Below, in pieces: positions 15,633 to 25,757 of a stretch of DNA of 64,000 bases. A program made the translations under genes and the position numbers. This DNA is from Bacteroidaceae bacterium (GTDB lineage Bacteria > Bacteroidota > Bacteroidia > Bacteroidales > Bacteroidaceae), in assembly GCA_902362375.1 (NCBI GenBank), contig CABIVS010000005.1:525450-589449 (forward strand), read 5' to 3'. How positions within the stretch are numbered: the stretch's first letter is position 1; every line of letters starts with the position of its first letter. A model generated the notes under the pieces. That model did not search any database, was not told the DNA's origin, and worked only from the letters and a program-made list of their open reading frames with translations.

Positions 15633-16163
15633 CTATACTTCAGTACGATCAGATTCCTCCACCCCACCATGCAAACGCTTCATCTGATAAGCAATACGTT
15701 CCGTCCCATTCTTAACATAAATGATGCCGCAACGTTGAAAGCCATACTTCGTCAGTATATGTTGCATGACCTTATTATCCCGATGAGTATCTACCCGGAC
15801 ATTAGGCCAACGTTGAAAACACCAGTCCAGACAAGCTTCCGACACCCCTTTCTGCTTTCCGTTCGTTGCCAATCGGTGAATTACTCCATAAGGTTCGTCA
15901 TTGAGCCATACACCTTCATAAATCTGTTGGTAAGTAGGATCCTCACCTAGTATGAAACAAAAAGTTCCCAAGATTTCTCCTTGTTCACCGATACAGACAA
16001 AGCTATGGCTCTCTTCAATTTCCTGACGAATCAATGCTTCAGACGGATAGCCGTCAATCCATTGGGTCGTGTTCCCGGTTGCACGCATAAAAGCACGGGC
16101 ATAGTCATAAATCTCCATCACTAAAGGGAGATCTTTTATTTCAGTAGACCTGATTTTCATCAT
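15633..16163 (-). CDS. GNAT-family N-acetyltransferase
   Basis: 176 residues. The fold is indicated by an N-terminal MKIRSTEIKDLPLVMEIYDYAR, a central EILGTFCFILGED strand pair, the acetyl-CoA region GVIHRLATNGKQKGVSEACLDW (a variant of the Q/R-x-x-G-x-G/A loop), and a C-terminal NKVMQHILTKYGFQRCGIIYVKNG. The substrate is unknown; similar Bacteroides proteins are annotated only as acetyltransferases. It lies 36 bp after the zinc-ribbon lipoprotein gene in the same direction and may be cotranscribed. Its 3' end faces the 22-bp repeat array. Confidence 0.88.
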   Translation of the reverse strand: MMKIRSTEIKDLPLVMEIYDYARAFMRATGNTTQWIDGYPSEALIRQEIEESHSFVCIGEQGEILGTFCFILGEDPTYQQIYEGVWLNDEPYGVIHRLATNGKQKGVSEACLDWCFQRWPNVRVDTHRDNKVMQHILTKYGFQRCGIIYVKNGTERIAYQMKRLHGGVEESDRTEV

Positions 16164-16199
16164 TTGAAAAGTTATTCAGAAATAAAACAGATAATAAAA

Positions 16200-17156
16200 T
16201 CACTCGTTAATCGCTCCACAATGGGGGCATATACCTTTTTGCTTCATTTTTTCCCCGCAACGTCCACAACGATACTTATACCCAATGTTCCGACAGACTT
16301 TCTTCGCAAAAACCAGCATAAAAAAGGCAAGAAACAGATAACCGATATAAATATGTGTCATCAGGATAAAGAAGAAATAGCAGAAAATACAGCAGGACAT
16401 CAACCCTAGCAAATAAAAAATAGCCGCAGCGGGAGTCAACTGTCGAAACAAATCATCCAGCACCGCCAAAGCGACTATCAAAAACAACCAGATGCTCAAC
16501 AAGAAGACAGAGAGAATAAAAGGAACTTTGAATGGCGACAAAGTAGGATTGAAATAAAAATGCTCCCACGTTTCCGGCACAAAGACCTGCATTGATTCGT
16601 AAATCGTTGCACTGAAAGCCATCAACAAACAGAGAAATAATGGATAAACACTATCTATATCATTAAAATAGACCATCTGCAACTGCTTTCGACGAAAAGC
16701 ACGAAACAGATATACACCAACGAATAAAGCGAAGATAATAATAAAATAAGAAGCATGCGTATCACTGAAAAGATGAATGGCCTGCGAAATACTATCAGTC
16801 GGCACAAATGATGTTTTGAGTTCTTTTTCACGTATCCAGCCCTGTTCATCCTGTGTATGAGCCAGCTTCACCCAAATACTGTCTACACTATCGGCAGGAT
16901 GAACCGCAAACTCTGCCACCACTACCCTATCCCCTTTATTCAACTGAATAAAAGTATCTTTTATCGGAAGACATTCCAAAGAGATGGAATCATCGACTAC
17001 TTCCAGATTTGTATTCCAGGTATAATGCCGCTCGTACAAGTAGGTCAACGAGTCTTTCGTCTTCTTCGACAGTTCTTCCGAATCCAGAGCCGGGGCTTTA
17101 TAATAACAGGATGAGAGCAAAAATAAACATAGTAGTAAGTTCATCACAGTTTTCAT
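16200..17156 (-). CDS. Membrane lipoprotein with SH3-like segment, five TM helices and C-terminal zinc ribbon
   Basis: The start is taken at 17156 (MKTVMNLLLCLFLLSSC), which gives a lipoprotein signal with the lipobox Cys at residue 17; 17144 is an alternative. A longer frame upstream only translates repeat pair C and is rejected. The mature part has a soluble region of about 110 residues with a bacterial SH3-like pattern (DRVVVAEFAVHP, QGWIREKEL), then about five hydrophobic segments, and ends in a zinc ribbon (CGRCGEKMKQKGICPHCG). I do not recognise a named function. It appears to head a two-gene unit with the acetyltransferase. The repeat hairpin at 17164-17332 separates it from the U32 protease gene. 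Confidence 0.7.
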   Translation of the reverse strand: MKTVMNLLLCLFLLSSCYYKAPALDSEELSKKTKDSLTYLYERHYTWNTNLEVVDDSISLECLPIKDTFIQLNKGDRVVVAEFAVHPADSVDSIWVKLAHTQDEQGWIREKELKTSFVPTDSISQAIHLFSDTHASYFIIIFALFVGVYLFRAFRRKQLQMVYFNDIDSVYPLFLCLLMAFSATIYESMQVFVPETWEHFYFNPTLSPFKVPFILSVFLLSIWLFLIVALAVLDDLFRQLTPAAAIFYLLGLMSCCIFCYFFFILMTHIYIGYLFLAFFMLVFAKKVCRNIGYKYRCGRCGEKMKQKGICPHCGAINE

Positions 17157-17163
17157 CACAGTT

Positions 17164-17332
17164 TTCACCACAGAGGACGCAGAGGACACAGAGGGTAAAA
17201 GGGGGAAAAAAGGGAAAGAGAGAAACTTTCTACACTTTTTCCCAAAAACACGCAAACAGTCTGTATCAGAAGAATGAGTGAAGATGTTACCTTCACTATA
17301 TCCTCTGTGTCCTCTGCGTCCTCTGTGGTGAA
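17164..17332. repeat. ACCACAGAGGAC repeat pair C
   Basis: Arms 17164-17194 and 17302-17332 are a perfect 31-bp inverted match. The 107-bp interior has no gene but contains smaller dyads (GGGAAAAA with TTTTTCCC; GTGAAG with CTTCAC). It lies between two leftward genes, so it may insulate the upstream U32 transcript. Confidence 0.92.
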
Positions 17333-17341
17333 AAATGATTC

Positions 17342-19171
17342 TCATTGCGCAGCCTTTACTTTCATTTGACAATTCTTACAATCAAATTCCAGACGAAAAC
17401 GTTTGCCGTCATTCGATACCAGATAGTAAGGCTCTTTATAAGGTGAACGTACCCGTTGATGGATAGGACACCAGCCCATGCTATAACGCAAACAATGTTT
17501 GCAGAACATCAGTACCGCATCTTCCACTGCTTCTTTTTCGTACGCTGCGGCTACCTGTTGTACCCCATGCTCCTGATAGAAAGAAGCTGCACGAGTATTC
17601 ATTACATTCCCCAGATATGTTAATGTCGTTTGCGGGAAAGCATGACTCGTTGGCTTCCATACTGCCAATTCCTGACGATAATTGATTCGACGGGCAGTTA
17701 TTAACCGGTCGATTGCCTGTCTGCGGAAATCAGCTAACACTGAAGCCGGCAAAAACCAGTTCCCGGTAAAGGATATTTCTATTTCTTTTGCTTCAAAAGG
17801 TGTATTCCCCAGTTTGGACAGTTGCGTTTTCAGATTGTCCGTCTGTGGAGTCCGGGCAAGTTCTTTCTCACGAGGGAGAGTGATTGTAACGCTATTATCA
17901 TCTTCGTCAGTCAATGTCAGAGAGAAACCGAAATTGTTGTCGGCAAGCAAGATTTTCACTGCGATCTTCCTTTCGGCAGATTTGCGGGAAAGGATTCGCT
18001 CAAATTCCTGATCGAAATTACGGTACAATGTAGTGCGAGGCTTGATACGGGGCATCTCCTGCGGATAGAGTTTGTTGCTGTCCACCCGGTTGATGCGGAA
18101 ACCCTGCAAGCGACCCTGTTCGTCGATATAGCAGACACCGTCTCCATTGTTAAAAGATTTAAGTCCGGCAACTGTCAGATAGTTGCCACGGGACTCCTTC
18201 ATGGTTCCCATCTCTTCGCCCAGCGATTTAGGAGTGTCGAAAGAGAAAATCTCTTTATCACGTCCGTGCAAGAAATAATGAGTAAATCCACGACTAAAAC
18301 TCTTGTCGAGTTGTGGTTTAAATTCGAAACGACACGTACCCGAAGAAGCACGTACATATTCCGGACGACGGGCAAAGATTGCATCCAGCTTCTGACGATA
18401 AGCGGCCGTTACATTCTTCACATAAGATACGTCTTTCAGTCGTCCCTCTATTTTGAATGAAGAAGCTCCGGCATCCAGTAGTTGTTCCAGTTCGTCGCTT
18501 TGATTCATATCTTTCAGGGAAAGCAGATGTTTGTCTTTAACAATCACTTTCCCGTCCGCATCTACCAGACTAAAAGGTAGACGGCAGAATTGCGCACACT
18601 CTCCGCGATTGGCACTACGACCGAAACAGGCCTGACTGACATAACATTGCCCGCTATAGCTGACACAAAGCGCCCCATGTACAAATACTTCCAAAGGTAC
18701 TTCCGGACAGCTTTCATGAATCTTCTTTATTTCACGCAACGATAACTCCCGCGCCAACACCACTTGACGGAAACCTGCTTCCCAAAGGAATTTCACTTTT
18801 TCCGGCGTACGGTTGTCCATTTGCGTACTGGCATGAAGCGGTATCGGAGGAAGGTTCAGTTTCGTGATCCCCATATCCTGTACAATCAGTGCATCAACAC
18901 CAATCCGATAAAGTGCATGAATCATCTCCTCCGTCTCTTTCAACTCCTCTTCTTTCAGAATAGTATTGACCGTGACATAAATACGTGCATTATACAAATG
19001 AGCATGCTGCACCAATGCTTCAATATCTTCCAATGAATTCACAGCTGCCGCACGGGCACCGAATTTCGGAGCACCGATATATACAGCATCTGCACCATGG
19101 TTGATAGCCTCAATACCACATTCCAGGTTTTTCGCCGGAGCGAGAAGTTCTATTTTACGCTGCTTTATCAT
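17342..19171 (-). CDS. U32-family protein (prephenate-dependent RNA hydroxylase/peptidase type)
   Basis: 609 residues. The N-terminus [27 protein letters not shown] begins a TIM-barrel-like domain. The U32 signature is present near residue 165: [20 protein letters not shown] followed by [16 protein letters not shown], with the conserved Cys residues. Additional cysteines occur at the C-terminus ([14 protein letters not shown] and CKNCQMK). Members of this family in E. coli (RlhA, TrhP) hydroxylate 23S rRNA or tRNA bases, so RNA modification is more likely than proteolysis. Its ATG overlaps the metA stop (ATGA, 19168-19171), so the two are translationally coupled. Confidence 0.9.
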   Translation of the reverse strand: MIKQRKIELLAPAKNLECGIEAINHGADAVYIGAPKFGARAAAVNSLEDIEALVQHAHLYNARIYVTVNTILKEEELKETEEMIHALYRIGVDALIVQDMGITKLNLPPIPLHASTQMDNRTPEKVKFLWEAGFRQVVLARELSLREIKKIHESCPEVPLEVFVHGALCVSYSGQCYVSQACFGRSANRGECAQFCRLPFSLVDADGKVIVKDKHLLSLKDMNQSDELEQLLDAGASSFKIEGRLKDVSYVKNVTAAYRQKLDAIFARRPEYVRASSGTCRFEFKPQLDKSFSRGFTHYFLHGRDKEIFSFDTPKSLGEEMGTMKESRGNYLTVAGLKSFNNGDGVCYIDEQGRLQGFRINRVDSNKLYPQEMPRIKPRTTLYRNFDQEFERILSRKSAERKIAVKILLADNNFGFSLTLTDEDDNSVTITLPREKELARTPQTDNLKTQLSKLGNTPFEAKEIEISFTGNWFLPASVLADFRRQAIDRLITARRINYRQELAVWKPTSHAFPQTTLTYLGNVMNTRAASFYQEHGVQQVAAAYEKEAVEDAVLMFCKHCLRYSMGWCPIHQRVRSPYKEPYYLVSNDGKRFRLEFDCKNCQMKVKAAQ

Positions 19172-20085
19172 TTAATATCATTGATGTTGTAAGGTGTTTC
19201 CTGATAAACAAAGTAGTTCAACCAATTGGAGAACAACAAATTGGCATGGGCACGCCAACGTACCAACGGGCCTTTTTCAGGATCATCGTCTATATAATAA
19301 TTGCGGGGGATCTCTATCGGCAGGCCTTTATCCAAGTCACGGCGGTATTCCGCATCCAGTGTCAGCGGAGAATATTCAGAGTGTCCCGTGACAAAGAACT
19401 CACGTCCGCCCCGTGCCATTGCCATATAGACACCGGCTTCTTTCGATTCGGAAAGCAACGTCAGTTCCGGAACTTTCAGAATGTCTTCCCTGCGCACTTC
19501 CGTATGACGGCTATGCGGCACATAGAAACAATCGTCAAAACCACGGAAGATGGAATGGAAAGGTTCCAGTACGCGATGTTCAAAGATGCCGAACATCTTC
19601 TTTTCCAACGGGTATTTTGGAACTCCATAATGATGATACAATCCGGCCTGTGCAGCCCAACATATATATAAGGTAGAAGTGACGTGCGTGCGTGCCCAAT
19701 CAAAGATTTCCGTAATTTCATCCCAATAGGTCACCTCCTCGAAGTCCATCTGTTCTACAGGGGCTCCGGTGATAATCATACCATCATACTTCTCATGACG
19801 CATCTGATCGAAATCCGTATAGAACGTTTTCATGTGTTCTATCGGCGTATTCTTCGACGTGTGGCTCTTGATCTTCATAAACGAAATCTCCACCTGAAGA
19901 GGGGTATTCGAAAGTAAGCGCACCAAGTCTGTTTCCGTCGTAATCTTCAACGGCATCAGGTTCAGAATCACAATCCGTAACGGACGAATATCCTGCTGCG
20001 TAGCGCGGGAAGTGTCGATCACGAAAATATTTTCTTCCTTCAAAAGCTCTATCGCAGGTAGTTTATCGGGTAAATTTAAAGGCAT
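19168..20085 (-). CDS. metA: Homoserine O-acyltransferase
   Basis: Acylates homoserine as the first committed step to methionine. The 305 residues carry the catalytic Cys in [15 protein letters not shown] (near residue 142) and the His/Glu pair around GHSEYSP (near 235). Family members use either succinyl- or acetyl-CoA and the residue that decides this was not resolved here. Length and start ([15 protein letters not shown]) are standard. A -7 box at 20113-20120 lies 28 bp upstream. It forms a two-gene unit with the U32 gene. Its substrate comes from ThrA, encoded earlier in this window. Confidence 0.95.
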   Translation of the reverse strand: MPLNLPDKLPAIELLKEENIFVIDTSRATQQDIRPLRIVILNLMPLKITTETDLVRLLSNTPLQVEISFMKIKSHTSKNTPIEHMKTFYTDFDQMRHEKYDGMIITGAPVEQMDFEEVTYWDEITEIFDWARTHVTSTLYICWAAQAGLYHHYGVPKYPLEKKMFGIFEHRVLEPFHSIFRGFDDCFYVPHSRHTEVRREDILKVPELTLLSESKEAGVYMAMARGGREFFVTGHSEYSPLTLDAEYRRDLDKGLPIEIPRNYYIDDDPEKGPLVRWRAHANLLFSNWLNYFVYQETPYNINDIK

Positions 20086-20112
20086 AATCGCTATATATTA
20101 GTAATTTGAATG

Positions 20113-20120
20113 CAAAAATA
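20113..20120 (-). promoter_or_regulatory. -7 box for metA
   Basis: The minus strand reads TATTTTTG then C, matching TAnnTTTG, 28 bp before the ATG. Confidence 0.6.
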
Positions 20121-20219
20121 CGAAAAATATAGCAGATAATAGGGAGGTTGCTTATTTAGAAGACGTACAAATTAAGTCAATTTAATCATAGAAGCATAAC
20201 AACTAATCAATAAAAGCCT

Positions 20220-20227
20220 TATTTTTG
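20220..20227 (+). promoter_or_regulatory. -7 box for the ferredoxin gene
   Basis: TATTTTTG followed by CC matches TAnnTTTG, 38 bp before the ATG at 20266. Confidence 0.6.
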
Positions 20228-20265
20228 CCGAAGAAATTAGTACTAATAATTTAAATCTTAGAAAA

Positions 20266-20436
20266 ATGGCTTACGTAATTAGTGACGATTGTATTGCTTG
20301 CGGTACTTGTATTGACGAGTGTCCGGTAGAAGCTATCTCTGAAGGTGATATCTATTCTATCAACCCAGATGTATGTACTGACTGTGGTACTTGCGCAGAC
20401 GTTTGTCCGTCTGAAGCAATTCACCCGGCTGAATAA
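20266..20436 (+). CDS. Small 2[4Fe-4S] ferredoxin (56 aa)
   Basis: Cytoplasmic electron carrier. The 56-residue product has two complete clusters: CIACGTCIDECP near the N-terminus and CTDCGTCADVCP near the C-terminus, each CxxCxxCxxxCP, the pattern of clostridial-type ferredoxins used by anaerobes for pyruvate and hydrogen metabolism. It is monocistronic, with its own -7 box at 20220-20227 and a strong terminator at 20458-20490. Codon use is very regular, which suggests high expression. Confidence 0.96.
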   Translation: MAYVISDDCIACGTCIDECPVEAISEGDIYSINPDVCTDCGTCADVCPSEAIHPAE

Positions 20437-20457
20437 TACAAGCTACAAAAAATGTAC

Positions 20458-20490
20458 AGGCTGCTTTCTACGGAAGGCAGCCTTTTTTTT
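20458..20490 (+). terminator. Intrinsic terminator of the ferredoxin gene
   Basis: AGGCTGC (20458-20464) pairs with GCAGCCT (20477-20483), with an inner TTC/GAA pairing, followed by an eight-T run. Repeat pair D starts inside the T-run. Confidence 0.9.
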
Positions 20491-20670
20491 CACCACAGAG
20501 GACGCAGAGGACACAGAGTAAAATAGTTTGGGGATGTGTCACAACTCTCCTTTTAGTGAAATCCCCCTTGCTACAAAGCATTTGTGGCAAGGGGGATTTC
20601 TAATTTATATGGGTGATGACACATCCTTTCATTGTTTCTTCTCTGTGTCCTCTGAGTCCTCTGTGGTGAA
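20489..20670. repeat. ACCACAGAGGAC repeat pair D with a nested inverted element
   Basis: Outer arms 20489-20518 and 20641-20670 match at 29 of 30 positions. Nested inside are GGATGTGTCA (20532-20541) against TGACACATCC (20617-20626) and GAAATCCCCCTTGC (20558-20571) against GCAAGGGGGATTTC (20587-20600). No coding frame of note lies inside. It separates the convergent ferredoxin and aminotransferase genes. Confidence 0.92.
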
Positions 20671-20673
20671 CTC

Positions 20674-21867
20674 TTATTTCAATTTAGCTAATGCTTCCTT
20701 GATACGACGGATAGCCTCTACGATATTTTCATCGCTTGTAGCATAACTCATGCGGATACATTCAGGAGCACCAAAAGAAGCACCACCTACACAGGCCACG
20801 TGAGCTTCTTCCAGCAAGTACATTGCCAAATCATCAGAATCTGCAATCTTACGTTCGCCGTTGCTCTTTCCAAAGAAAGCATCACATTTCGGGAACAAGT
20901 AGAAAGCGCCCTGCGGAACGTTTACTTCAAATCCCGGAACTTCCTTAGCCAATTTCACAATCAGGTCACGACGGCGTTCGAATGCTTTCTGCATCTCTTT
21001 TACCGGTTCCTGTGTTCCTGTATATGCAACTTCAGCTGCTTTTTGAGAAACGGAACAAGGACCTGAAGTGTACTGACCTTGCAATTTGTTGCACGCTTTT
21101 ACAATCCATTCCGGACCGGCAATAAAACCGATTCTCCATCCTGTCATAGCGTAAGCTTTGGAAACACCGTTTACAATCACTGTACGTTCCTTCATTTCAG
21201 GGAATTGAGCGATACTTTGATGTGCGCCGATGTAATTGATATGTTCGTAAATCTCGTCAGCAATTACGATCACCTGCGGATGTTTAGCCAATACAGCAGA
21301 CAGTCCGGCCAATTCTTCTTTTGTATATACCGAACCTGTCGGGTTGGACGGAGAACAAAGAATCAAAGCTTTCGTTTTCGGAGTAATAGCAGCTTCCAGC
21401 TGTTCCGGAGTAATCTTGAAATCTTGTTCGATACCTGCCGAAACGATTACAGGAGTACCTTCTGCCATTTTCACCATTTCCGGGTAGCTTACCCAGTAAG
21501 GAGCCGGAACGATTACTTCGTCACCCGGATTTACCAATACAAGGATTGTATTACAAACAGATTGTTTTGCACCATTTGCACATGAAATCTGGGCGGCTGT
21601 ATATTCAAGACCGTTTTCTTTTTTCAGTTTCTCAACAATAGCATTGCGCAAAGCCGGATAGCCCGGTACCGGAGAGTAACGGGAAAAGTTATCATCTATG
21701 GCTTTTTTCGCAGCTTCTTTGATGTGGTCAGGAGTATTAAAATCAGGTTCTCCTACACTTAAGTTAATAACATCAACACCCTGTGCCTTGAGCTCGTTAC
21801 TCTTTTGAGACATGGCAAGCGTCGCCGACGGCGACAAGCTGTTCAAACGATCTGATAATTGATTCAT
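20674..21867 (-). CDS. aspC: Aspartate aminotransferase-type PLP enzyme
   Basis: 397-residue class I aminotransferase of the Igamma (AspB-like) group. It interconverts aspartate and 2-oxoglutarate with oxaloacetate and glutamate, possibly with broader specificity. Motifs: NLSVGEPDFNTPDHIKEA at the N-terminus, SPSNPTGSVYTKEEL, the phosphate site, IADEIYEHINY with the PLP-contacting Asp and Tyr, the Schiff-base lysine in NGVSKAYAMTGWRIG (near residue 237), and the conserved Arg in the C-terminal CIRMSYATS. Length is standard. It stands alone, with a probable -7 box at 21906-21913. Its 3' end lies next to repeat pair D. Confidence 0.94.
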   Translation of the reverse strand: MNQLSDRLNSLSPSATLAMSQKSNELKAQGVDVINLSVGEPDFNTPDHIKEAAKKAIDDNFSRYSPVPGYPALRNAIVEKLKKENGLEYTAAQISCANGAKQSVCNTILVLVNPGDEVIVPAPYWVSYPEMVKMAEGTPVIVSAGIEQDFKITPEQLEAAITPKTKALILCSPSNPTGSVYTKEELAGLSAVLAKHPQVIVIADEIYEHINYIGAHQSIAQFPEMKERTVIVNGVSKAYAMTGWRIGFIAGPEWIVKACNKLQGQYTSGPCSVSQKAAEVAYTGTQEPVKEMQKAFERRRDLIVKLAKEVPGFEVNVPQGAFYLFPKCDAFFGKSNGERKIADSDDLAMYLLEEAHVACVGGASFGAPECIRMSYATSDENIVEAIRRIKEALAKLK

Positions 21868-21905
21868 TTTGTATCTATTTTATTGTTGTTGAGTGAAAAT
21901 CGTTG

Positions 21906-21913
21906 CAAAATAA
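21906..21913 (-). promoter_or_regulatory. Probable -7 box for the aminotransferase gene
   Basis: The minus strand reads TTATTTTG then C, one mismatch from TAnnTTTG, 39 bp before the ATG. Confidence 0.5.
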
Positions 21914-21949
21914 ACGATAATATTTGATATATGGAAACAAATTGGCAAT

Positions 21950-23167
21950 TTACTTATTAAAATGTAAAGTATGGCCCATTCTTTCTTTCTTCGTTCTCAA
22001 GTATCGCTCATTATACGGATTAGGAACTGTTTCAACAGGTACATTTTCTACAATCTCCAATCCATAGGCTTCCAAACCAACACGTTTTACCGGATTGTTT
22101 GTCAAAAGTCTCATTTTGTGTACGCCCAGTTCACGAAGAATCTGTGCACCTACTCCATAATCACGTTCGTCGGCAAGGTGTCCCAGACAAATATTTGCGT
22201 CAACGGTGTCCATTCCGTCTTCCTGAAGTTTATATGCTTTCATCTTTTCCATCAGACCGATGCCGCGTCCTTCCTGATTGAGGTAAACCACCACACCTTT
22301 TCCTTCTTTTTCGATCATTTCCATCGCTTTATGCAACTGTTCGCCACAGTCACAGCGCTGCGAACCAAGGATATCTCCTGTAGCACAAGATGAATGGACA
22401 CGCACCAGGATAGGCTCGTCTTCACTCCATGTACCTTTAAATATAGCCATATGCTCCAATCCGTTTGATTTCTGGCGGAAAGGTATCAGACGGAACTTTC
22501 CGTATTCGGTAGGCATATTTACTTCCACTCCTTTTTCTACAATGGATTCCTGTTTCAAACGATAAACAATCAGGTCATGAATAGAAATCAGTTTCAGTCC
22601 GTGTTCATCTGCCATCTGGCGGAGTTCGGGCAAACGTGCCATTGTTCCATCTTCGCTCATGATTTCCATCAAAGCACCTGCCGGATAAAGTCCTGCCAGA
22701 CGAGCCATGTCAATCGTAGCTTCCGTATGTCCGGCGCGGCGAAGCACTCCTTTTTCTTGTGCATATAACGGATTGATGTGTCCGGGACGACCGAAGGTTG
22801 CCGGTGTAGAAGCAGGATCGGCCAACGCCTGAATAGTAGCGGCACGGTCGGAAGCAGAAACACCTGTTGTGCAGCCTTCCAGTTTGTCAATGGTAACCGT
22901 AAAAGGAGTTCCCAACACGGAAGTATTGTCACTTACCTGATGCGGCAAATCCAACTCCTTGCAACGAGACACCGTGACAGGCGCACAAAGCACCCCACGC
23001 GCATGTTTCAACATGAAATTCACTTTCTCGGGAGTTATCTTTTCAGCTGCAATAATCAAGTCGCCTTCATTTTCGCGGTCTTCATCATCCACTACTATGA
23101 CAAACTTGCCTTCTTTGAAGTCGGCAATCGCATCTTCTATTCTATCCATTTTAATAGTCTCTTTCAT
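21950..23167 (-). CDS. ribBA: Bifunctional 3,4-dihydroxy-2-butanone 4-phosphate synthase / GTP cyclohydrolase II
   Basis: 405-residue fusion that supplies both starting precursors of riboflavin. The N-terminal RibB half carries [18 protein letters not shown], the [11 protein letters not shown] segment and [14 protein letters not shown]. The C-terminal RibA half (from about residue 210) has the zinc site [18 protein letters not shown] and the [10 protein letters not shown] loop. All key residues of both halves appear intact. It begins 5 bp after the LptF/G-type gene upstream, so it is probably cotranscribed with it. No FMN riboswitch is recognised near it, although upstream sequence is coding. 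Confidence 0.97.
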   Translation of the reverse strand: MKETIKMDRIEDAIADFKEGKFVIVVDDEDRENEGDLIIAAEKITPEKVNFMLKHARGVLCAPVTVSRCKELDLPHQVSDNTSVLGTPFTVTIDKLEGCTTGVSASDRAATIQALADPASTPATFGRPGHINPLYAQEKGVLRRAGHTEATIDMARLAGLYPAGALMEIMSEDGTMARLPELRQMADEHGLKLISIHDLIVYRLKQESIVEKGVEVNMPTEYGKFRLIPFRQKSNGLEHMAIFKGTWSEDEPILVRVHSSCATGDILGSQRCDCGEQLHKAMEMIEKEGKGVVVYLNQEGRGIGLMEKMKAYKLQEDGMDTVDANICLGHLADERDYGVGAQILRELGVHKMRLLTNNPVKRVGLEAYGLEIVENVPVETVPNPYNERYLRTKKERMGHTLHFNK

Positions 23168-23172
23168 AACAC

Positions 23173-25071
23173 TTATTTATTGATTTTCTGTATGATGAAT
23201 TGAATTTGTTCATTGTTCTTTATAATCCGTTCCATATCCTTAGCCAGACGAACGCGGAACGCCCAGATGCGGAAATAGAAAAATAAACCGATAGGGAAAA
23301 TGACTCCGGCTACCAAATTCAACCAATATATATGGAACGGGCGCACATGAGCAGAAACGGAAATAACCGGATAATTGTTTAATGCACCAATCAAAGTGGC
23401 AGATTTCGTATTGGACATTTCTTCAACCAACGCTTCCAGCTTTTCATTGATAGCTATTACCTCATTATCATCTTCGCTTGACATCCATAATTTGAAATAG
23501 TTCGGCGCTTTTTCCAATCGTTTCTCGGCAGCATACGCCCTACACTCTGCAGTGAGTTGTTCCAAATCACCGGTCAGACGCGTGTAATCAGGATCATGGA
23601 TAATCACTTCTTTCTTAAATATATGACGTACACTACGAATTCCCGCAATCTTTTTGAACCAGTTAATATAAGCATCTGCATTAAGTACTACAGAGTCCTT
23701 ATTCGATTTATAGGTAAGGAAAACTCCTAATGGGGCAAGAACCGCACTACTTGTCCACATTCCCATCCATACTATCCACTTACCGTCACGGGCCATTTTA
23801 TATCCTGTATTATCAATGATATAGTAAATGATAAATACCAGCACTGATACGATTACCGGCATTCCCAGACCTCCTTTGCGGATAATCCCCCCCAATGGAG
23901 CTCCGATAAAGAAGAACAACAGACAAGAGAGTGAAATCGTTATCTTCTTATGCCATTCCGTCTTATGCTTGCGAATACTATAATCGTTGTTCTCCATCGT
24001 GAATTTCTTGAATCCAAGATCGTTGGCCACATTCTCCGCACGACTGACAGCAGAAGAAATCACCTTCTGTTTCTGCGTTAAAGAGGCTACTTCGTAAAGA
24101 CTGTCTACATTATATTCATGAATATCCGCCTTTTCTATTTTGATCGTATCTTCCTTTGTCAATCCATAAGAAGGACGGAAGTTTCCTTCTGCCACTTCCC
24201 TGTAATACTGTCGCCCGATACTGTCGCCCACTACCGTCATTGAATCTATGGAACTCTGCAACTGTGCCATATCCTTAGCACTGGACTGCTTACCCATGAT
24301 CTCACCGTCAACCATATTGAAATCGGAATTAAACTCAATAATGGTATGTTTTTCCCGGAATTCCTCGCGTCGATAAGGTACATTCTCCGATTTCATACTT
24401 TGTGCCCTCAAATTCTCAAATAAATCTCCGCTATACAAATGTAACCAAAGATGCTGCTTATCCGCTGTCATCTCTAAACGTCCGGAATCAGCATATATAA
24501 TACGTGCTTTCTCAAACCCATCTTTCATGCTATAAATCAACACATCATATAGCATACCGGTCTTCCGGTTCTTCTTAGCTACCTTTAAATTATAATCCTT
24601 TATTTCAGAATAGAAAACTCCTTCCGGAATATCCAACTCCGGAGATTTCTGTTTCATCGAAAGAATCAGGGTTCCCAGCTTAGCCTGAGCGATAGGACCA
24701 ACTACATTTTGGAAATAAAATGAGACACCGACAAGTCCGCAAACAAAGAAAGCGAGCGGACGCATGATTTTAAGTAGAGAAATACCCGCAGCTTTCATTG
24801 CAAGTAATTCATAACGCTCGCCAAAGTTACCGAAAGTAATCAAAGAAGCCAGTAACACTGCTAATGGCAACGATACTGGCACTAATGTTAATGCGGAATA
24901 AAAGAAGAATTGAGCCATAACGCTCATCTCCAACCCTTTTCCGACCAATTCGTCTACATATCTCCACAGGAACTGCATCATGAATATGAACAGACAGATG
25001 AAGAATGTACCAATAAAGAGCATCAAAAAACTCTTTACGATGAATATATCTAATTTCTTTATGCGTAGCAT
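23173..25071 (-). CDS. LptF/LptG family (YjgP/YjgQ) permease
   Basis: 632 residues from the ATG at 25071 ([19 protein letters not shown]). An ATG six codons upstream lies at the predicted transcript start and is unlikely. These inner-membrane proteins pair with LptB to extract lipopolysaccharide for transport to the outer membrane. Three hydrophobic helices come first ([20 protein letters not shown] and two more), then a long periplasmic jellyroll-like domain, three C-terminal helices ([28 protein letters not shown]) and an extra soluble tail of about 150 residues with a final membrane segment. That tail makes it much longer than the ~360-residue proteobacterial proteins, which is common in Bacteroidetes. 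Confidence 0.9.
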   Translation of the reverse strand: MLRIKKLDIFIVKSFLMLFIGTFFICLFIFMMQFLWRYVDELVGKGLEMSVMAQFFFYSALTLVPVSLPLAVLLASLITFGNFGERYELLAMKAAGISLLKIMRPLAFFVCGLVGVSFYFQNVVGPIAQAKLGTLILSMKQKSPELDIPEGVFYSEIKDYNLKVAKKNRKTGMLYDVLIYSMKDGFEKARIIYADSGRLEMTADKQHLWLHLYSGDLFENLRAQSMKSENVPYRREEFREKHTIIEFNSDFNMVDGEIMGKQSSAKDMAQLQSSIDSMTVVGDSIGRQYYREVAEGNFRPSYGLTKEDTIKIEKADIHEYNVDSLYEVASLTQKQKVISSAVSRAENVANDLGFKKFTMENNDYSIRKHKTEWHKKITISLSCLLFFFIGAPLGGIIRKGGLGMPVIVSVLVFIIYYIIDNTGYKMARDGKWIVWMGMWTSSAVLAPLGVFLTYKSNKDSVVLNADAYINWFKKIAGIRSVRHIFKKEVIIHDPDYTRLTGDLEQLTAECRAYAAEKRLEKAPNYFKLWMSSEDDNEVIAINEKLEALVEEMSNTKSATLIGALNNYPVISVSAHVRPFHIYWLNLVAGVIFPIGLFFYFRIWAFRVRLAKDMERIIKNNEQIQFIIQKINK

Positions 25072-25097
25072 CTTAATAGGTTCGTGCAATTAGGATG

Positions 25098-25105
25098 CAA
25101 AATTA
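25098..25105 (-). promoter_or_regulatory. -7 box for the LptF/G-ribBA unit
   Basis: The minus strand reads TAATTTTG then C, a perfect TAnnTTTG, 27 bp before the ATG at 25071. This supports that start over 25089. Confidence 0.65.
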
Positions 25106-25147
25106 GCACAAAAAAAGGAGCATCGAAAATTTTTAGTTGAAAGTTAA

Positions 25148-25534
25148 CTAAAAACCACAAGTTCTTCTTAATTTAGCTACTTGTGACTCCCACAATTCTT
25201 TCATATCGCCTACTTCATCCGGCTCTGCGAAATCGGTAATTTCCAACACATAGTCACTAGTCAGCTCATTATAAGTCATCTTGATTTCAAAATAATCGCG
25301 TTCGTTTTCATCATCCAGCCAACGGAAGCGGATAAAAGAGAAAGAACGGATGGCAATAATCTCTGCTTTCCTCTGTTCTGTCTTGCCCCAATGAAACTCT
25401 ACTATTTTATCGTCAGAAATAACTTTGTCTGCAAACCAGTCCTCCAACCCGGTCGGTGTACTAATAGCTCCCCAAAGAATATTTTTAGACGTTGCATTCA
25501 ACAAATACTCCAAATGAATCTTTTCCTTTTTCAT
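25148..25534 (-). CDS. START-like domain protein (128 aa)
   Basis: 128 residues resembling the small START/SRPBCC-fold proteins common in Bacteroidetes. It begins MKKEKIHLEYLLNATSKNILW, then GLEDWFADKV, the IRFRWLDDENERDYFEIKM strands, and a C-terminal helix ELWESQVAKLRRTCGF. Such proteins bind hydrophobic ligands in a helix-grip pocket, but no ligand is known here. There is no signal peptide. It lies upstream of the LptF/G gene in the same direction, separated by a promoter. Confidence 0.8.
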   Translation of the reverse strand: MKKEKIHLEYLLNATSKNILWGAISTPTGLEDWFADKVISDDKIVEFHWGKTEQRKAEIIAIRSFSFIRFRWLDDENERDYFEIKMTYNELTSDYVLEITDFAEPDEVGDMKELWESQVAKLRRTCGF

Positions 25535-25705
25535 AGCAATTTCGAATTGTTTTTACGTGTGCCAAGATAAATACTTTTTTCTAAATACATCGCATAAATC
25601 AGACACTTTATTATTTATTCTTTCATTATCAAGCCCCAAACTCCCTATTCATAGGGAAAATAAAGAGCTTTCTTAAAGAAAAAACACAAAAAAGTTATGA
25701 ATTGT

Positions 25706-25736
25706 TTTGGAGATTATAAAAAATCATCTATCTTTG
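25706..25736 (+). promoter_or_regulatory. tRNA-Met promoter (-33 TTTG and -7 TATCTTTG)
   Basis: TTTG at 25706-25709 and TATCTTTG at 25729-25736, spaced by 19 nt, match the Bacteroides consensus in both boxes. The transcript would start just before the tRNA at 25758. Confidence 0.8.
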
Positions 25737-25757
25737 CACCCGCAATCGAGAAACGAT

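Noticed and set aside
17157..17372. N-terminal extension of the zinc-ribbon lipoprotein to 17372
   Set aside because: It translates repeat pair C (HHRGRRGHRG and similar) and would hide the lipoprotein signal starting at 17156.
20528..20746. Rightward 72-codon frame through repeat pair D
   Set aside because: It crosses inverted repeats and the antisense end of the aminotransferase gene.
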